Notes: generated by a model from the letters alone, not told the origin. 64,000 nt of DNA from Bacteroidales bacterium UBA7258 (GCA_002472565.1 DKSK01000020.1:1-64000), one strand, 5' to 3'. Positions 9,218 through 19,223 are shown, counted from the stretch's first letter. Numbers and translations are program-made.

Positions 9218-10840
9218 CTAGTCAGAGACTGTCATGTCTGAAAGTTTCAGCCAACCTCTCGAAGTAATATCTCCGTTCACGGCAAGCTTGATTGCCGTCT
9301 TGGTTGTATCTCCGGTAGTGTCGACTATACCGATAGCCCAGGTATATTTGCCCGCCGGCACGTCGAGAGTTCCGTCCAGAGTGTAAGGGAAGGCGGTTCC
9401 GTCAACCCATTCCGAAGGGTCCGTCTTAGTGTCAATATAGACCTTCTTGACAGCTCCGTCGGCATCGAGCAGAGCCACGGCAACCCTGTATTTGTAGTTC
9501 CACTGAGGAAGGTTGTCAGGCAGATAGCCCCAGCCCATGTTCCTCCATCGGTAGGAAACGGAGAATCTGGAGCCGGCGGAGGCAGATTCAGGAAGAGTGA
9601 CCTGGTCAGGATAAACCCTATAACCACCTTCAGCAACAAAACGCTGGACGAGAGAGAAAGCATCCTCGAACCATGAAGCCGTCTCAGCACCGACCCTGAA
9701 ATCCATCATGTTGACATGGGCCTCCTGCGACTGCTCGAATTCGCCTTTGCGCACATCCTCAGGATGTCCTTGGCGATAACCAGCAGGATCATTCCAGTAG
9801 CTGTGCTGGTTAACGATATATCCTCCTTCCATGATGATAGGCCTTTTGAACTTGTAGTTTGCGGCTATGCCCTTCTCCCACGTAGAATATCCCCAGCTGG
9901 GGTTGGTCATACCAAAAGCGTCATGGCGCAGGCAATAGCCGTTCTGAACGGCAAGAGCTATCATGGCCTCACTGTTTGGATTAGGAGTCCCGGTACTGGT
10001 CGGATGACCAATTACGCGGTGATAGTTGATCACAAGAGGAATCTTGGTAAAATTCTTAGCATAGAGCTTTGTAATCCAGTCGAGAACCTCACGCTTAAGA
10101 GTCTCCGTATTCTCATTAACGGCCGAGCAATTATCTGTATCGTAGGCAACACTGTGTCCCTCTCCCCACTTTCCGAGTCCGTACCCGTCAATGAAAGCAC
10201 ACTTGACCGGATCATTGAATTCCTTGGCGAAAGCCTCCACAAACTTCGCATAGTACTTCTGAAAAACAGGATCCTGAGGCATAGGTGTCTTTCTGTCAGG
10301 ATGTTTAGGATCGTCTATGGCATAAGCGGCACCGGCGTCAATGACGAACTGGGGAGTGTTAGCGCCCTGGTCTCTTCCATCGACGACTATTCTGAAGGCA
10401 ATCGGAAGTCCCCGGTCCCAAGCCGCATGAATCAGCTTGTAAATATTGCTGGCCGGATCATTCCAGGCATAGACACCGTCAGCCGGATTCATCTTCGCCC
10501 AGCTCGTACGCATATACACTGCAGAAGCATAATCTACGACTTTAACGGCCTGTCCGAGGGTAGGCACCACATATTCCATATTAAAGTACTCAGGCTTTGA
10601 ATTCGCACCTACATACATAACCCAGCCGGACAGAGGATTTCTTAAGACCTTCGAAGAGTTATACTTCGGTTTGACGACCACCGTTTTTCCGTCTCCGGAA
10701 TCGGGCTTTTCAGGATCATAACCGCTTGCATTCTTTGTACAGCCGCATGATGTTGCGCTCAATTGCAACGCAAGAATCGACAGCCCCACAATCTTAAGTC
10801 CCAGAGATTTGATTACACCGGCTTTTGTCAAAATATCCAT
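9218..10840 (-). CDS. DUF4832-type lipoprotein, candidate glycoside hydrolase (copy 1)
   Basis: 540 residues with a lipoprotein-like signal (SATSCGC). The core looks like a TIM barrel: NPLSGWVMY at 68-76, an R-x-W/MNPADGVY strand as in GH-A glycosidases, GYGLGKWGE with Glu227, RHDAFGM, and IIMEGG with Glu338. The C-terminus is a beta-sandwich. Two conserved glutamates about 110 residues apart at strand ends resemble the acid/base and nucleophile of clan GH-A. I know this as a DUF4832/DUF4874-like family; activity is unassigned to my knowledge. It is a paralogue of the next gene (10856-12484), 15 bases away. Confidence 0.72.
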   Translation of the reverse strand: MDILTKAGVIKSLGLKIVGLSILALQLSATSCGCTKNASGYDPEKPDSGDGKTVVVKPKYNSSKVLRNPLSGWVMYVGANSKPEYFNMEYVVPTLGQAVKVVDYASAVYMRTSWAKMNPADGVYAWNDPASNIYKLIHAAWDRGLPIAFRIVVDGRDQGANTPQFVIDAGAAYAIDDPKHPDRKTPMPQDPVFQKYYAKFVEAFAKEFNDPVKCAFIDGYGLGKWGEGHSVAYDTDNCSAVNENTETLKREVLDWITKLYAKNFTKIPLVINYHRVIGHPTSTGTPNPNSEAMIALAVQNGYCLRHDAFGMTNPSWGYSTWEKGIAANYKFKRPIIMEGGYIVNQHSYWNDPAGYRQGHPEDVRKGEFEQSQEAHVNMMDFRVGAETASWFEDAFSLVQRFVAEGGYRVYPDQVTLPESASAGSRFSVSYRWRNMGWGYLPDNLPQWNYKYRVAVALLDADGAVKKVYIDTKTDPSEWVDGTAFPYTLDGTLDVPAGKYTWAIGIVDTTGDTTKTAIKLAVNGDITSRGWLKLSDMTVSD

Positions 10841-10855
10841 CTTTTCTTTGAATTA

Positions 10856-12484
10856 TTACTGAACCGATATCTGCTTGATTTTCAGCCAACCGCCATCGGT
10901 ATACTCGCCGGCTGCACTTAGGTAGATTCCGATCTTGAAATCCCCTGATTTTTCATTACTCAGATACTTATCCACAACCCCGACCGCAAAGTCATAGTCA
11001 CCGACAGGGATTCCCTCTGGAGAGAACGACATCTCATAAGACAACCTGCCTCCTGTAAGATCATGGAGATGGGCGTTGTCATCATAGTAAAGGGCATAAC
11101 CGCCGGCTGTTTTGACTACCTTTCCGGTGTTGCGATCGAGTATTGCGAAAGCTACGGCAAATCTGTCTTTGTACTGCTTGATATTGGTAGGGCAATATGC
11201 ATGTCCCACGTTCACCCAGCGATGCCGTAAAGTATAGGTCTTTCCATTTACAATCTTTACGGGAAAGGTAACTTTGTCAGGCAGGACTTTGTAACAGCCC
11301 TCCTCGGAGAATTGGCGGACAAGGTCAAAGGCATCATTGAACCATGAATATGTTTCCCCCTTCTCGATGTTTTCACTGTAACGTAAATCCATCATATTGA
11401 CATAAGCCCCCTGCATCTCGGCAAATTCACCTTCTCTAAGAGATCTCACGTCAGGATAGTCACTTGAGAAGTCGTGCTGACCCTGGACCCAGCCACCTTC
11501 TCCAAGAACCGGGACTTTGAATCTCCAGTTGGCTATGAAATTTCTTTCCCAGGTTCCATAGCCGTAGTCTGCCTTCATGCCGAAGGCATCATGCCTCATC
11601 GAGAAGCCTTTTTCTATCGCCCTATTCAAAAGCACAGCAGAAAGCGGATCTTTACTGCCAGAGCCTTTGGTCGAGCCTACATTTTTGTGATAATTGGTAA
11701 ATACCGGGATCCTGTCAAAGGCGTTGACGTACAAATCAGTAACCCAGTCAAAGACAGCTTCTCTCGGGGTCTCATCGCCAGTCGAATAGACACAGGTATG
11801 GTACTCTCCCCATTTCCCCATTCCAAGGCCGCTGATGAACTCAACCCTTGACGGGTCGTTATACTCTTTAGCCATGGCTTTGATGAATCTTTCATAGCAC
11901 TCCTGGAATACCGGGTTGTCGGGATAAGGAGACCACACATCCATTGAGCCTGTCTTTGTCCAAAAACCTCCGACAGTGTCGGAACCATACTTTTCTATGA
12001 TTTTATTCCTTACGTATTCCGGAGTACAGAACTGATGTTTGTCTCGGCTGTCAGTAGTGAGCGTAAAGGCAAGTTTCATCCCCCTCTCTGCGGCGCCTTC
12101 CGTCAATTTCCTAAGACTCTGCGCTTTAGGAGTATTAACTCCCTTGTCCCAGATATAGACACCTTCTTCCGGCTCAAAATCCGACCATGGTCCTCTTATA
12201 TAAAGCACCGTAGCATAATCAGATACTTTAATCTCGCCTGCAGAAGAGTGGAAGGAGTCGTAAGTTTTCCATAACTTATCCGGATCGTCCACAAGAGGTG
12301 CATACATCACCCATCCGCAAAGCGGATTCTTGCGTATAGTCTTTCTGTCGGAATTAAAGGTCACTTCCTCATAGACCTTTGAATTGTCTGTATCTTTCTT
12401 GTCCGGGCCATCGGTCCCGCTCTTCGAGCAGGAGACGACGGTCAGGACAACAGAAAGAACAATGAATGGGATTCTTATTCTCAT
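10856..12484 (-). CDS. DUF4832-type lipoprotein, candidate glycoside hydrolase (copy 2)
   Basis: 542 residues; the lipobox VVSC gives Cys19. Same architecture as the neighbouring copy: RKNPLCGWVMY at 51-61, EPEEGVYIW, GLGMGKWGE with Glu227, RHDAFGM, VLGEGG with Glu329, and a C-terminal beta-sandwich ending in GGWLKIKQISV. Overall the copies are clearly homologous but diverged, so duplication is old and each may prefer a different linkage. It lies directly after the SusE-like gene (8 bases), a position where surface glycan-binding proteins or endo-acting enzymes usually sit. Confidence 0.72.
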   Translation of the reverse strand: MRIRIPFIVLSVVLTVVSCSKSGTDGPDKKDTDNSKVYEEVTFNSDRKTIRKNPLCGWVMYAPLVDDPDKLWKTYDSFHSSAGEIKVSDYATVLYIRGPWSDFEPEEGVYIWDKGVNTPKAQSLRKLTEGAAERGMKLAFTLTTDSRDKHQFCTPEYVRNKIIEKYGSDTVGGFWTKTGSMDVWSPYPDNPVFQECYERFIKAMAKEYNDPSRVEFISGLGMGKWGEYHTCVYSTGDETPREAVFDWVTDLYVNAFDRIPVFTNYHKNVGSTKGSGSKDPLSAVLLNRAIEKGFSMRHDAFGMKADYGYGTWERNFIANWRFKVPVLGEGGWVQGQHDFSSDYPDVRSLREGEFAEMQGAYVNMMDLRYSENIEKGETYSWFNDAFDLVRQFSEEGCYKVLPDKVTFPVKIVNGKTYTLRHRWVNVGHAYCPTNIKQYKDRFAVAFAILDRNTGKVVKTAGGYALYYDDNAHLHDLTGGRLSYEMSFSPEGIPVGDYDFAVGVVDKYLSNEKSGDFKIGIYLSAAGEYTDGGWLKIKQISVQ

Positions 12485-12492
12485 GGCATACT

Positions 12493-13830
12493 TTACTTCG
12501 TCTCGAATCTGATTCTCATGTTCCTGAGATCAAAGACGATGAAGTTGGTTCCCTTGTTGCACTTGAAATAGTTACCTCGTATATCAGTTCCCCCTGACAT
12601 TGGCATCCATGTACCAAGGGCCAGATTCTGGGTGTAGTCCGAGCCCTTGTCTTGAATTCCGTCACCATCACTGTCGATACGAGCCGGAGCGAACTGGTAG
12701 GCGTTGTTCGCATTATACTCCTCTTCAGATCCATCGCCATTTCCATCATAGACGTATTTCGAGATTATGGAGAAACTTGTTCTGCCATCGCCGTTATTGA
12801 TAGGATCGCCTTTGTATACGAGTACCTGAGGATCAGCGAGACTTTGGGTGAGCTTAAGGTCTTTACCATATTTAGCCCAGCCGGCGGTTGCTCCTCTGAG
12901 CCATAGATTCGTCACTACGGTAGTGATAGGCGTGAGGCTGGCATTAGAGTTCGGCTGCCAGGTAACGGTGAACGGTTCATTGAACTTGTTTTCCGGAGAA
13001 TAGATGGTTACGGTCTTGTCGAGCATATCTATCACGATTCTATAATCCCCGGATGAAGGAATTTGCCAACTGATTCCGTCAGGAGCGGTGCCGTCTTCGT
13101 TCTCTCCGAGCATCTTGGCAGGAAGAGTTACACCATCCTGGAAAGTACCGTCCCCCTGAGGAGAAATGTATTGAGTAAGTCCTTCATAGCTTACAGGGAT
13201 GGTCAGGCCGCCCTCCTTAAGATTGGAAACTATGGCATAGACATAATCATTCTCAAGAGTCTTGGTCACGATCTGTCTGGAAATTCCCGTTTTTGCAGAG
13301 CCAGAGATGTAGACCACATCAGCGTCAAAGACTACAGGACGATATGGTCTCACATCCACATCGACCGTTCTGGATTCTGGCATAATGAATTTATCTCCAC
13401 CGCTCCACTTTGCTATGACTTTAAATGATAGCGTCACGTCCTCAGATACCGGCTGTCCCCATAGATTGGTAATGTAGGACTGCAGCTGGGCGGTGGTGAA
13501 GGAGCGAGAGAAGACACCGTCGTCTTCGACGTTTCTTATCACGGTAGATGTTCCGAACTGATTGACCTTCAAGTCAAGCATCGTAACATAGGTCACGAGA
13601 TATTCTTCAGGCATCTCTCGTGCCGGAGTCCAGGTAAAGGTTACTACGGGTTCGTCCGCGGGGGTGTTCTCTACCAGCTTCATCGAGGTCTCCGAAGAGG
13701 TCAGAGTCATCGTCTCCTTGTTATCAAGGATGTAGGAGTTGTCATATTCATCGTAATTGTTCGAGCAGGCGGCCAGAGAGACCACAGCCACGACAAACGA
13801 TGCTGATTTAAGTATTTTCATATTCAACAT
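12493..13830 (-). CDS. SusE-like surface glycan-binding lipoprotein
   Basis: 445 residues, lipobox SLAAC with Cys22 (the start may be Met4, MKILKSASF, which gives a cleaner signal). Residues ~35-150 resemble the SusE N-terminal domain (TFTWTPAREMPEEYLVTY), then a second Ig-like domain (VVFDADVVYISG), and a C-terminal domain almost identical to that of the lipoprotein at 117-1733. It is followed by two lipoprotein enzymes and preceded by SusD, the normal SusC-D-E order, so it probably binds the PUL glycan at the cell surface. An insertion (DSDGDGIQDKG) distinguishes its tail from the paralogue. Confidence 0.82.
   Translation of the reverse strand: MLNMKILKSASFVVAVVSLAACSNNYDEYDNSYILDNKETMTLTSSETSMKLVENTPADEPVVTFTWTPAREMPEEYLVTYVTMLDLKVNQFGTSTVIRNVEDDGVFSRSFTTAQLQSYITNLWGQPVSEDVTLSFKVIAKWSGGDKFIMPESRTVDVDVRPYRPVVFDADVVYISGSAKTGISRQIVTKTLENDYVYAIVSNLKEGGLTIPVSYEGLTQYISPQGDGTFQDGVTLPAKMLGENEDGTAPDGISWQIPSSGDYRIVIDMLDKTVTIYSPENKFNEPFTVTWQPNSNASLTPITTVVTNLWLRGATAGWAKYGKDLKLTQSLADPQVLVYKGDPINNGDGRTSFSIISKYVYDGNGDGSEEEYNANNAYQFAPARIDSDGDGIQDKGSDYTQNLALGTWMPMSGGTDIRGNYFKCNKGTNFIVFDLRNMRIRFETK
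12683..12915. repeat. Near-identical paralogous segment, copy 2 (partner 280-512)
   Basis: 233 bp matching 280-512 in the same orientation, 12.4 kb apart. Recombination between the two direct copies would delete nearly the whole set of enzymes between them. Confidence 0.85.
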
Positions 13831-13859
13831 GTTCTAAAACGTAGACAAAGTTCTGACTG

Positions 13860-15803
13860 CTACCAACCCGGGAGCTGTCTGAGATTAGGATTTCTGTCGA
13901 TGTCATCCTGAGGGACAGGCCACCAGTAACTCAAGAATTTTCTCTCCTGATACTTGGTTCGCACATAGAAGTCGTCGCGGGTAGTTGCCATCATGTTCAT
14001 GCCGTAGAACGGACCGTCAAGCACACTCTCTGCAAGCTTCCATCTCCTGAGGTCATTCCAGCGCAGACCCGATTCGCAGTTAAGCTCAATCCTCCTTTCT
14101 CGGCGTATGAGGTCTCTGAGTTCATTCTGAGAAGGAACTTGAAGTTCGGCACTGCCGTATTCAGGGATGCCCGCCCTCGCGCGAATCTTGTTGACATACT
14201 TGAGGATCTCGCTCTTGTTGGCGTCGTACTGGTTCACGCCGTCGGACACGCTGTACTCGTAGAGGCTCTCCGCATAGGAGAGGTAGGCCTCGGCAAGCCT
14301 GTAGACGATTCCGTGCCTCTTGTTGTACTGGCCGGAAGAAGAACTTCCGCAATAGTCAGGCGCTATCCTCTTCTTCATGAGGTAGCCGGCGGTAGGATAA
14401 TCGGAACCGGACTTACCGTCTTCCTTCTGGAAGAAAAAGTTCACATTCTTTCTTGGAGGCAGCTGAGACGTCTGGTCCTTGTGAGTCTTGGCCCAGTTGA
14501 AAGACTCGTTGTACATCACTGAGATATAGAAACGAGGCTCTCGGTTGCAATACATATTGTAGGTTCCTTTCTCGGTGATAACATTCTCTTCACTACCATC
14601 GACCCCCTTAGGGTTGTTGTAGAAGTACCTGGTATCTGCGGAGAAATCTGAAGTAGAGTAACCATTTTCGGAATAGCCTGAATCCTTGTTGATGATAGGG
14701 GTACCATCGGCACCATAACCCGTTATCGCGACCTTCCCGTTGGCCATGAAGAAGGCATCTACCAGATTCTGAGTTACGCCAAAGACTCCCGACTGATTCT
14801 GGATGCTCTTAGGAGCAGACTTAAGGTCGAGCCAACCCGGTCCGTCCTCTGTTCTCGGCATTATTATTTCGTAATTGCCTTGGTTCCTTCTGAGCATGAG
14901 AGCGCCAAAATAGCTCATATAAGGGTCGGAGTGACCGTTGACATATTCGGCTTCATAAAGTTTGTAGCCGTTAGCCTCCGCTGCATCTATGAGCTCCTTA
15001 TTAGCATCGGCCGCCTCTTTCCAGCGCTGTGGATCATAGGTTGAGCTGAATATTTTATCACCGTCACAGTTCACTACTCCTTGCATGTCAGGGTTACCAT
15101 TCACTAGAGGGCTTGCGGCGAAAGTCAGAAGCCTTGCACGCATAGCCAGAGCCCACAGTGAAGTGGCGCGGCCATAAGAGTTCGCCTGGTCCGAATAAGA
15201 GACAGGAAGCTGTTTGGAAACTTCTTCCAGCTCGTTGGCGCACCAGTCTACGACCTCATAGAAAGGACGCTGCTTAAGCATAAGGTCAGAGGCATTCGTC
15301 GTAGGGGCTGCTTCGGAAATTATGGGCACTGAACCATAGGTCATAACCAGAAGAGAATGATAGTATGCGATGAAAAACCTGCATTCTGCCTTCATGATGT
15401 CGATATCCTTCTGGGAGACATCGGTTAACGCATGCGCATTGGCAATGAAAATGTACGCGGAACGGATTCTCTTAGGAAGGTCTTTCCAGAAATTAATTAT
15501 CTGTCCGTCACTCGGAGTCCAGTTACCAACCTGATAATTGCAGACTTTGTTGCCGACCGCAATCCACTCGGCAGGGGTTGCTGCATCATCGCCGATCGTA
15601 TCCCAGTTCGAGTCGGCGTAGGTCTGAGGGATGCCGTCATATATGTAGGCAAGCCACCTGTAGAGGTTTTTGCTATTCTCGAAAGTGGTCTTGAGGTCCA
15701 GCTGGTCGTCAGGCCTCTTGTCGAGGTAGTCCGAGCATCCGGCGAAGATTCCGAGACCGAGAAGAATCTCGGCTATGTAAATAAATAATCTATACTGTTT
15801 CAT
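13860..15803 (-). CDS. SusD/RagB-family nutrient-binding lipoprotein
   Basis: 647 residues; lipobox GIFAGC with Cys23, followed by SDYLDKRP typical of SusD starts. The TPR-rich fold shows ADANKELIDAAEANGYKLYE, YLSYAESLYEY, EILKYVNKIRARAGIPEY and the C-terminal RRERRIELNCESGLRWNDLRRWK signature. It is longer than the usual 500-580 residues because of loops near 380-470. It pairs with the SusC gene 11 bases upstream as the lid of a TonB-dependent glycan importer in the outer membrane. Confidence 0.95.
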   Translation of the reverse strand: MKQYRLFIYIAEILLGLGIFAGCSDYLDKRPDDQLDLKTTFENSKNLYRWLAYIYDGIPQTYADSNWDTIGDDAATPAEWIAVGNKVCNYQVGNWTPSDGQIINFWKDLPKRIRSAYIFIANAHALTDVSQKDIDIMKAECRFFIAYYHSLLVMTYGSVPIISEAAPTTNASDLMLKQRPFYEVVDWCANELEEVSKQLPVSYSDQANSYGRATSLWALAMRARLLTFAASPLVNGNPDMQGVVNCDGDKIFSSTYDPQRWKEAADANKELIDAAEANGYKLYEAEYVNGHSDPYMSYFGALMLRRNQGNYEIIMPRTEDGPGWLDLKSAPKSIQNQSGVFGVTQNLVDAFFMANGKVAITGYGADGTPIINKDSGYSENGYSTSDFSADTRYFYNNPKGVDGSEENVITEKGTYNMYCNREPRFYISVMYNESFNWAKTHKDQTSQLPPRKNVNFFFQKEDGKSGSDYPTAGYLMKKRIAPDYCGSSSSGQYNKRHGIVYRLAEAYLSYAESLYEYSVSDGVNQYDANKSEILKYVNKIRARAGIPEYGSAELQVPSQNELRDLIRRERRIELNCESGLRWNDLRRWKLAESVLDGPFYGMNMMATTRDDFYVRTKYQERKFLSYWWPVPQDDIDRNPNLRQLPGW

Positions 15804-15814
15804 ACTGACGATTT

Positions 15815-18800
15815 CTAGAATTTGAACTCAAGTCCTACAGAATATGATTTCATCAGAGGATACTGGCCTCCATCAGAGGCATCGAGCTCAGGATCCCAAA
15901 GTTTGAAGTGAGAGAAGGTGAGGAGATTAGTCCCGCGGAGGAAAACTCTTGCGGAAGAGATGAACGACCTCTCGGCAAATTTCTTAGGGAGAGAATATCC
16001 TATTTCCAGATTCTTGAGTCTGACATAGCTGGTGTTCTTGAGCCACCAGGTGGAAGGCTGGGCATTGATTGTGTTCGGGCCATAGGTCAGACGAGGGTAG
16101 AAGACGTTCTGGCTAGGATTATCAGTCGTCCACCTGTCCTTGTAATTAGAGAATACATTGTAGTATCCGCCTGAATTCTGCCCCGGAAGAATATTTGAAG
16201 AAAGCATTCTCCACATGCGGGCGGCACCCTGGAAGAGTACGCCAAGATCAAGATTCTTATAGCTTGCGCTCATGCCGAAGCCGTATACTATCTCAGGCGC
16301 AATGGTTCCTCCGATGGCTGTCTTGTCGTAGACATCGATTCTGTTGTCATGGTTGACATCCTTGTACTTGATATCTCCAGGTCTTACCTTGGTAGAGAGG
16401 GTACATTCAGGAAGTGTAGAAATCAATGTTCCATCTGGATTGAAATCCGCGTCGGTATAAAGACCCTCGGCGACATAGCCGAAGATCTGGTTTACAGGAT
16501 GTCCGGTCTGCGCCCTGTTTGTTCCGATTATTGACTTAGGTTCATCCATCTCTATGATTTCGTTGTGGGCATAGGTAAAGGAGCCCATGGCGGAGAAGTA
16601 CCAGTCTTTATTGAACTGCTTTCTTACATTCAGAGACACCTCGGCTCCCTGATTTTTCACCTTTCCATAATTGGCCCAAGGAGACTTGATGAAGCCTGCT
16701 GTAAGAGGGATTGAAGATCTTTCCATGAAGATATTGTTTCTCCTCTCATCGAAAACGTCAAGGGACAGATCTACAACTCCTTTCCAGAGTCCGACATCGA
16801 TTCCGAGATTCGTTTTGTTGACTTTCTCCCATGTGAGGTCAGGAACGCCGAATTCTCCTTCCGCCATACCGGTAAGCGCATAAGCACTTTCTACTCCCCA
16901 CTTGTACATATCCAATGTAGCATAATCATCGGAGATCGTAGAAAGATAGGCAAAGCGGCGGCCGCTGAGTGAAGCATTTCCAGTCTGTCCGTAAGAAGCT
17001 CGTATCTTAAAGTTACTTAGAACATTCTTAAACCTGGCCATGAAAGGTTCTTCTGACAAAACCCAACCTAGGGCGGCTGAAGGGAAGAAGCCATAGCGTT
17101 TGCCAGGTGCGAAGTTTTCTGATCCGTTGTAGCCGAAGTTAAATTCTCCGACATACCTCTTATCGTATGAGTAAGATACTCGTCCTGCCATTCCCTGGTT
17201 TCTGTAAGGGAGCTTGTCACCATTGTCGTAATTACTCCTGTTGACCATCAACATGGCGCCTACGACATGCTTCTCGGCAAAGGTCCTGTCATAATTCGCA
17301 GCGAGCTCAACATAGAGTCGTCTGTTTCCGTAAGCTCCGGAGACCGAATGACCTAGGGTATTGCTGCCAACGGAGGATCTGTTGAGAACAAGAGTTCCGT
17401 CTTCCCTTCTTTCGCGGGTTGGATTATAAAGGTCAGGGGAAGTGGAACGGGATACGGATCCTGACGAGTAGCGGTCAAAGGAGAATGTTCCCTTGACTTT
17501 GAGTCCGGGTGTGATGGCCTTAAGATCCTGGCTCAGAGAGAAGAGAGTCTCAATCTTTGAGGCAGTAGTGGTCTTATAGCCCATCTGAGTGGCCATCGCC
17601 CATACATTTCCCTCGGCTCCTGCCGGGATTTCACCTGAAGAATACCTTACCGGATAATCAAACGGAACCGCTCTGAAGGCTCTGCTGAAAATCTGGTCGA
17701 CACTTTGCGTTGTTGACTTTCTGTCTTGGAGATAACCGCCGATATTCACTCTGAATTTAGTCGTCTTGGTGATGTTGATATCGACATTCGACCTTACGTT
17801 GTAGCGCTGGAGCTTAATGGAAGGGTCCCAATCCCTGTCAGGATCCTTAGTCAGGATTCCCTGTTCATTGTAGAGGGCGGCTACAAGCGAATAGGTAAGG
17901 ACGTTGTTTCCTCCCGATACCTCAGCAGTCACTCTCTGGTTTGACGCATGATCTTTAGTGACGGCATCAATCCAGTTGACGTCAGGATAAAGGTCTGGAT
18001 CATAATGGCTTCTGGTCTTAGCGATTCGGTCCGTGTACATCGGGCTCGAGCCTCCGTCTACTAGAATATCGTCAAGAAGCTGCATATAATCTGCGGCGCC
18101 GATAAAATCAGGAAGTTTCACAGGTTCAGTGGCCGCGAATTCCGTTTTGATTGTAACCTTCGGCTTGCCGATTTCTCCGCGTTTGGTGTTGATAAGGATT
18201 ACACCGTTGGCCCCCCGCACTCCATAAACCGCACTTGCGGCGGCATCTTTGAGCACGGAGAAGGACGCAATTTCCTCAGGGTCGATATTGTTGATGTCCC
18301 TTTCAACTCCATCCACGAGCACAAGCGGATCACGACCAGCACTCTGGAAGGTCGAAATTCCGCGGATCCAGAAAGTAGCATTGTCATATCCAGGCTCACC
18401 AGAGCTCTGAATTGAGAGAACACCAGGAACTGTTCCTGCAAGGTTATTACTCATGGAACGAGATGTTCCCACCTTAAGTTTTCCAGGATCCAGGGATGCG
18501 ATGGAAGCGACGACAGACTCCTTCTTCTGCTCGCCATAGGCGACAACAACGGCATCTTGAAGCTGCCCGATGTCTTCAGCCAAAGTTACGTTCACAATTT
18601 TATTGTTGCCGACGAGAACTTCTCTGGTGAGGTAGCCCATTGATCTGAATACAAGGACAGCCCATCTGTCAGGAACTTTAATGGAATAGTTTCCGTCAAT
18701 GTCTGCGATGGCATGGACATTCTGATTGTTTTTAATCATGACGACGGCACCCGGTACAGGATTACCGCCCTCATCCGAGACGTTTCCTGTTACGGTGAAT

Positions 18801-18976
18801 TCAGCACGAGCAGACTGGGTTTGTGTCTGTTCAGCCGGGGAAGCAGGTGTCATCCATCCCTGTACAGAGGAAGGGTGCCTTCCGCCAGCCTGGGCAGGCA
18901 GGAAGGTCATGGCAGAGAATACCACAGCCAAGACTATCGTGCCTCCTAATGATGGTTTTTGAATGCTTGAAAGCAT
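15815..18976 (-). CDS. SusC/RagA-family TonB-dependent outer-membrane transporter
   Basis: About 1053 residues. A GTG at 18982 is possible, but the ATG at 18976 gives a normal start. A signal region is followed by a carboxypeptidase-regulatory-like domain (FTVTGNVSDEGGNPVPGA), the plug (DAVVVAYGEQKKESVVAS, then VLKDAAASAVYGVRGANGV) and a beta-barrel ending in SVGLEFKF. With SusD it imports oligosaccharides using TonB energy. It is the first structural gene of the PUL and the expected control point for the hybrid regulator encoded upstream. Confidence 0.96.
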   Translation of the reverse strand: MLSSIQKPSLGGTIVLAVVFSAMTFLPAQAGGRHPSSVQGWMTPASPAEQTQTQSARAEFTVTGNVSDEGGNPVPGAVVMIKNNQNVHAIADIDGNYSIKVPDRWAVLVFRSMGYLTREVLVGNNKIVNVTLAEDIGQLQDAVVVAYGEQKKESVVASIASLDPGKLKVGTSRSMSNNLAGTVPGVLSIQSSGEPGYDNATFWIRGISTFQSAGRDPLVLVDGVERDINNIDPEEIASFSVLKDAAASAVYGVRGANGVILINTKRGEIGKPKVTIKTEFAATEPVKLPDFIGAADYMQLLDDILVDGGSSPMYTDRIAKTRSHYDPDLYPDVNWIDAVTKDHASNQRVTAEVSGGNNVLTYSLVAALYNEQGILTKDPDRDWDPSIKLQRYNVRSNVDINITKTTKFRVNIGGYLQDRKSTTQSVDQIFSRAFRAVPFDYPVRYSSGEIPAGAEGNVWAMATQMGYKTTTASKIETLFSLSQDLKAITPGLKVKGTFSFDRYSSGSVSRSTSPDLYNPTRERREDGTLVLNRSSVGSNTLGHSVSGAYGNRRLYVELAANYDRTFAEKHVVGAMLMVNRSNYDNGDKLPYRNQGMAGRVSYSYDKRYVGEFNFGYNGSENFAPGKRYGFFPSAALGWVLSEEPFMARFKNVLSNFKIRASYGQTGNASLSGRRFAYLSTISDDYATLDMYKWGVESAYALTGMAEGEFGVPDLTWEKVNKTNLGIDVGLWKGVVDLSLDVFDERRNNIFMERSSIPLTAGFIKSPWANYGKVKNQGAEVSLNVRKQFNKDWYFSAMGSFTYAHNEIIEMDEPKSIIGTNRAQTGHPVNQIFGYVAEGLYTDADFNPDGTLISTLPECTLSTKVRPGDIKYKDVNHDNRIDVYDKTAIGGTIAPEIVYGFGMSASYKNLDLGVLFQGAARMWRMLSSNILPGQNSGGYYNVFSNYKDRWTTDNPSQNVFYPRLTYGPNTINAQPSTWWLKNTSYVRLKNLEIGYSLPKKFAERSFISSARVFLRGTNLLTFSHFKLWDPELDASDGGQYPLMKSYSVGLEFKF

Positions 18977-19223
18977 ATTCACGATGTTATTAGTGTATTG
19001 TAGAAATCTATTGTGTCTTCGTGGCCGGTCTTAAACAGCGAGCAATTTAAAACCTTTTGCAAGACAAAATTGGACAAAAACACACATTCTGAGGGTAATC
19101 AGAAGTTCAGAAATAGTTCATTTTTGTACGAAAAGGATGGATACGGAAGATTATTACCCATTTAATGGCCGCCAAGAGTCACGGCGGCACCGACAAAAGG
19201 TAATGTCCGGTAGCGACGGCAGG
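18977..19223. other. Intergenic region upstream of SusC
   Basis: About 250 bases between the hybrid regulator stop and susC. No clear TTTG/TAnnTTTG pair was found, as is common for activator-dependent susC promoters. A GCCGCC/GGCGGC stem-loop at 19168-19188 may end the regulator transcript. Binding sites of the regulator are expected here but cannot be recognised by eye. Confidence 0.4.
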
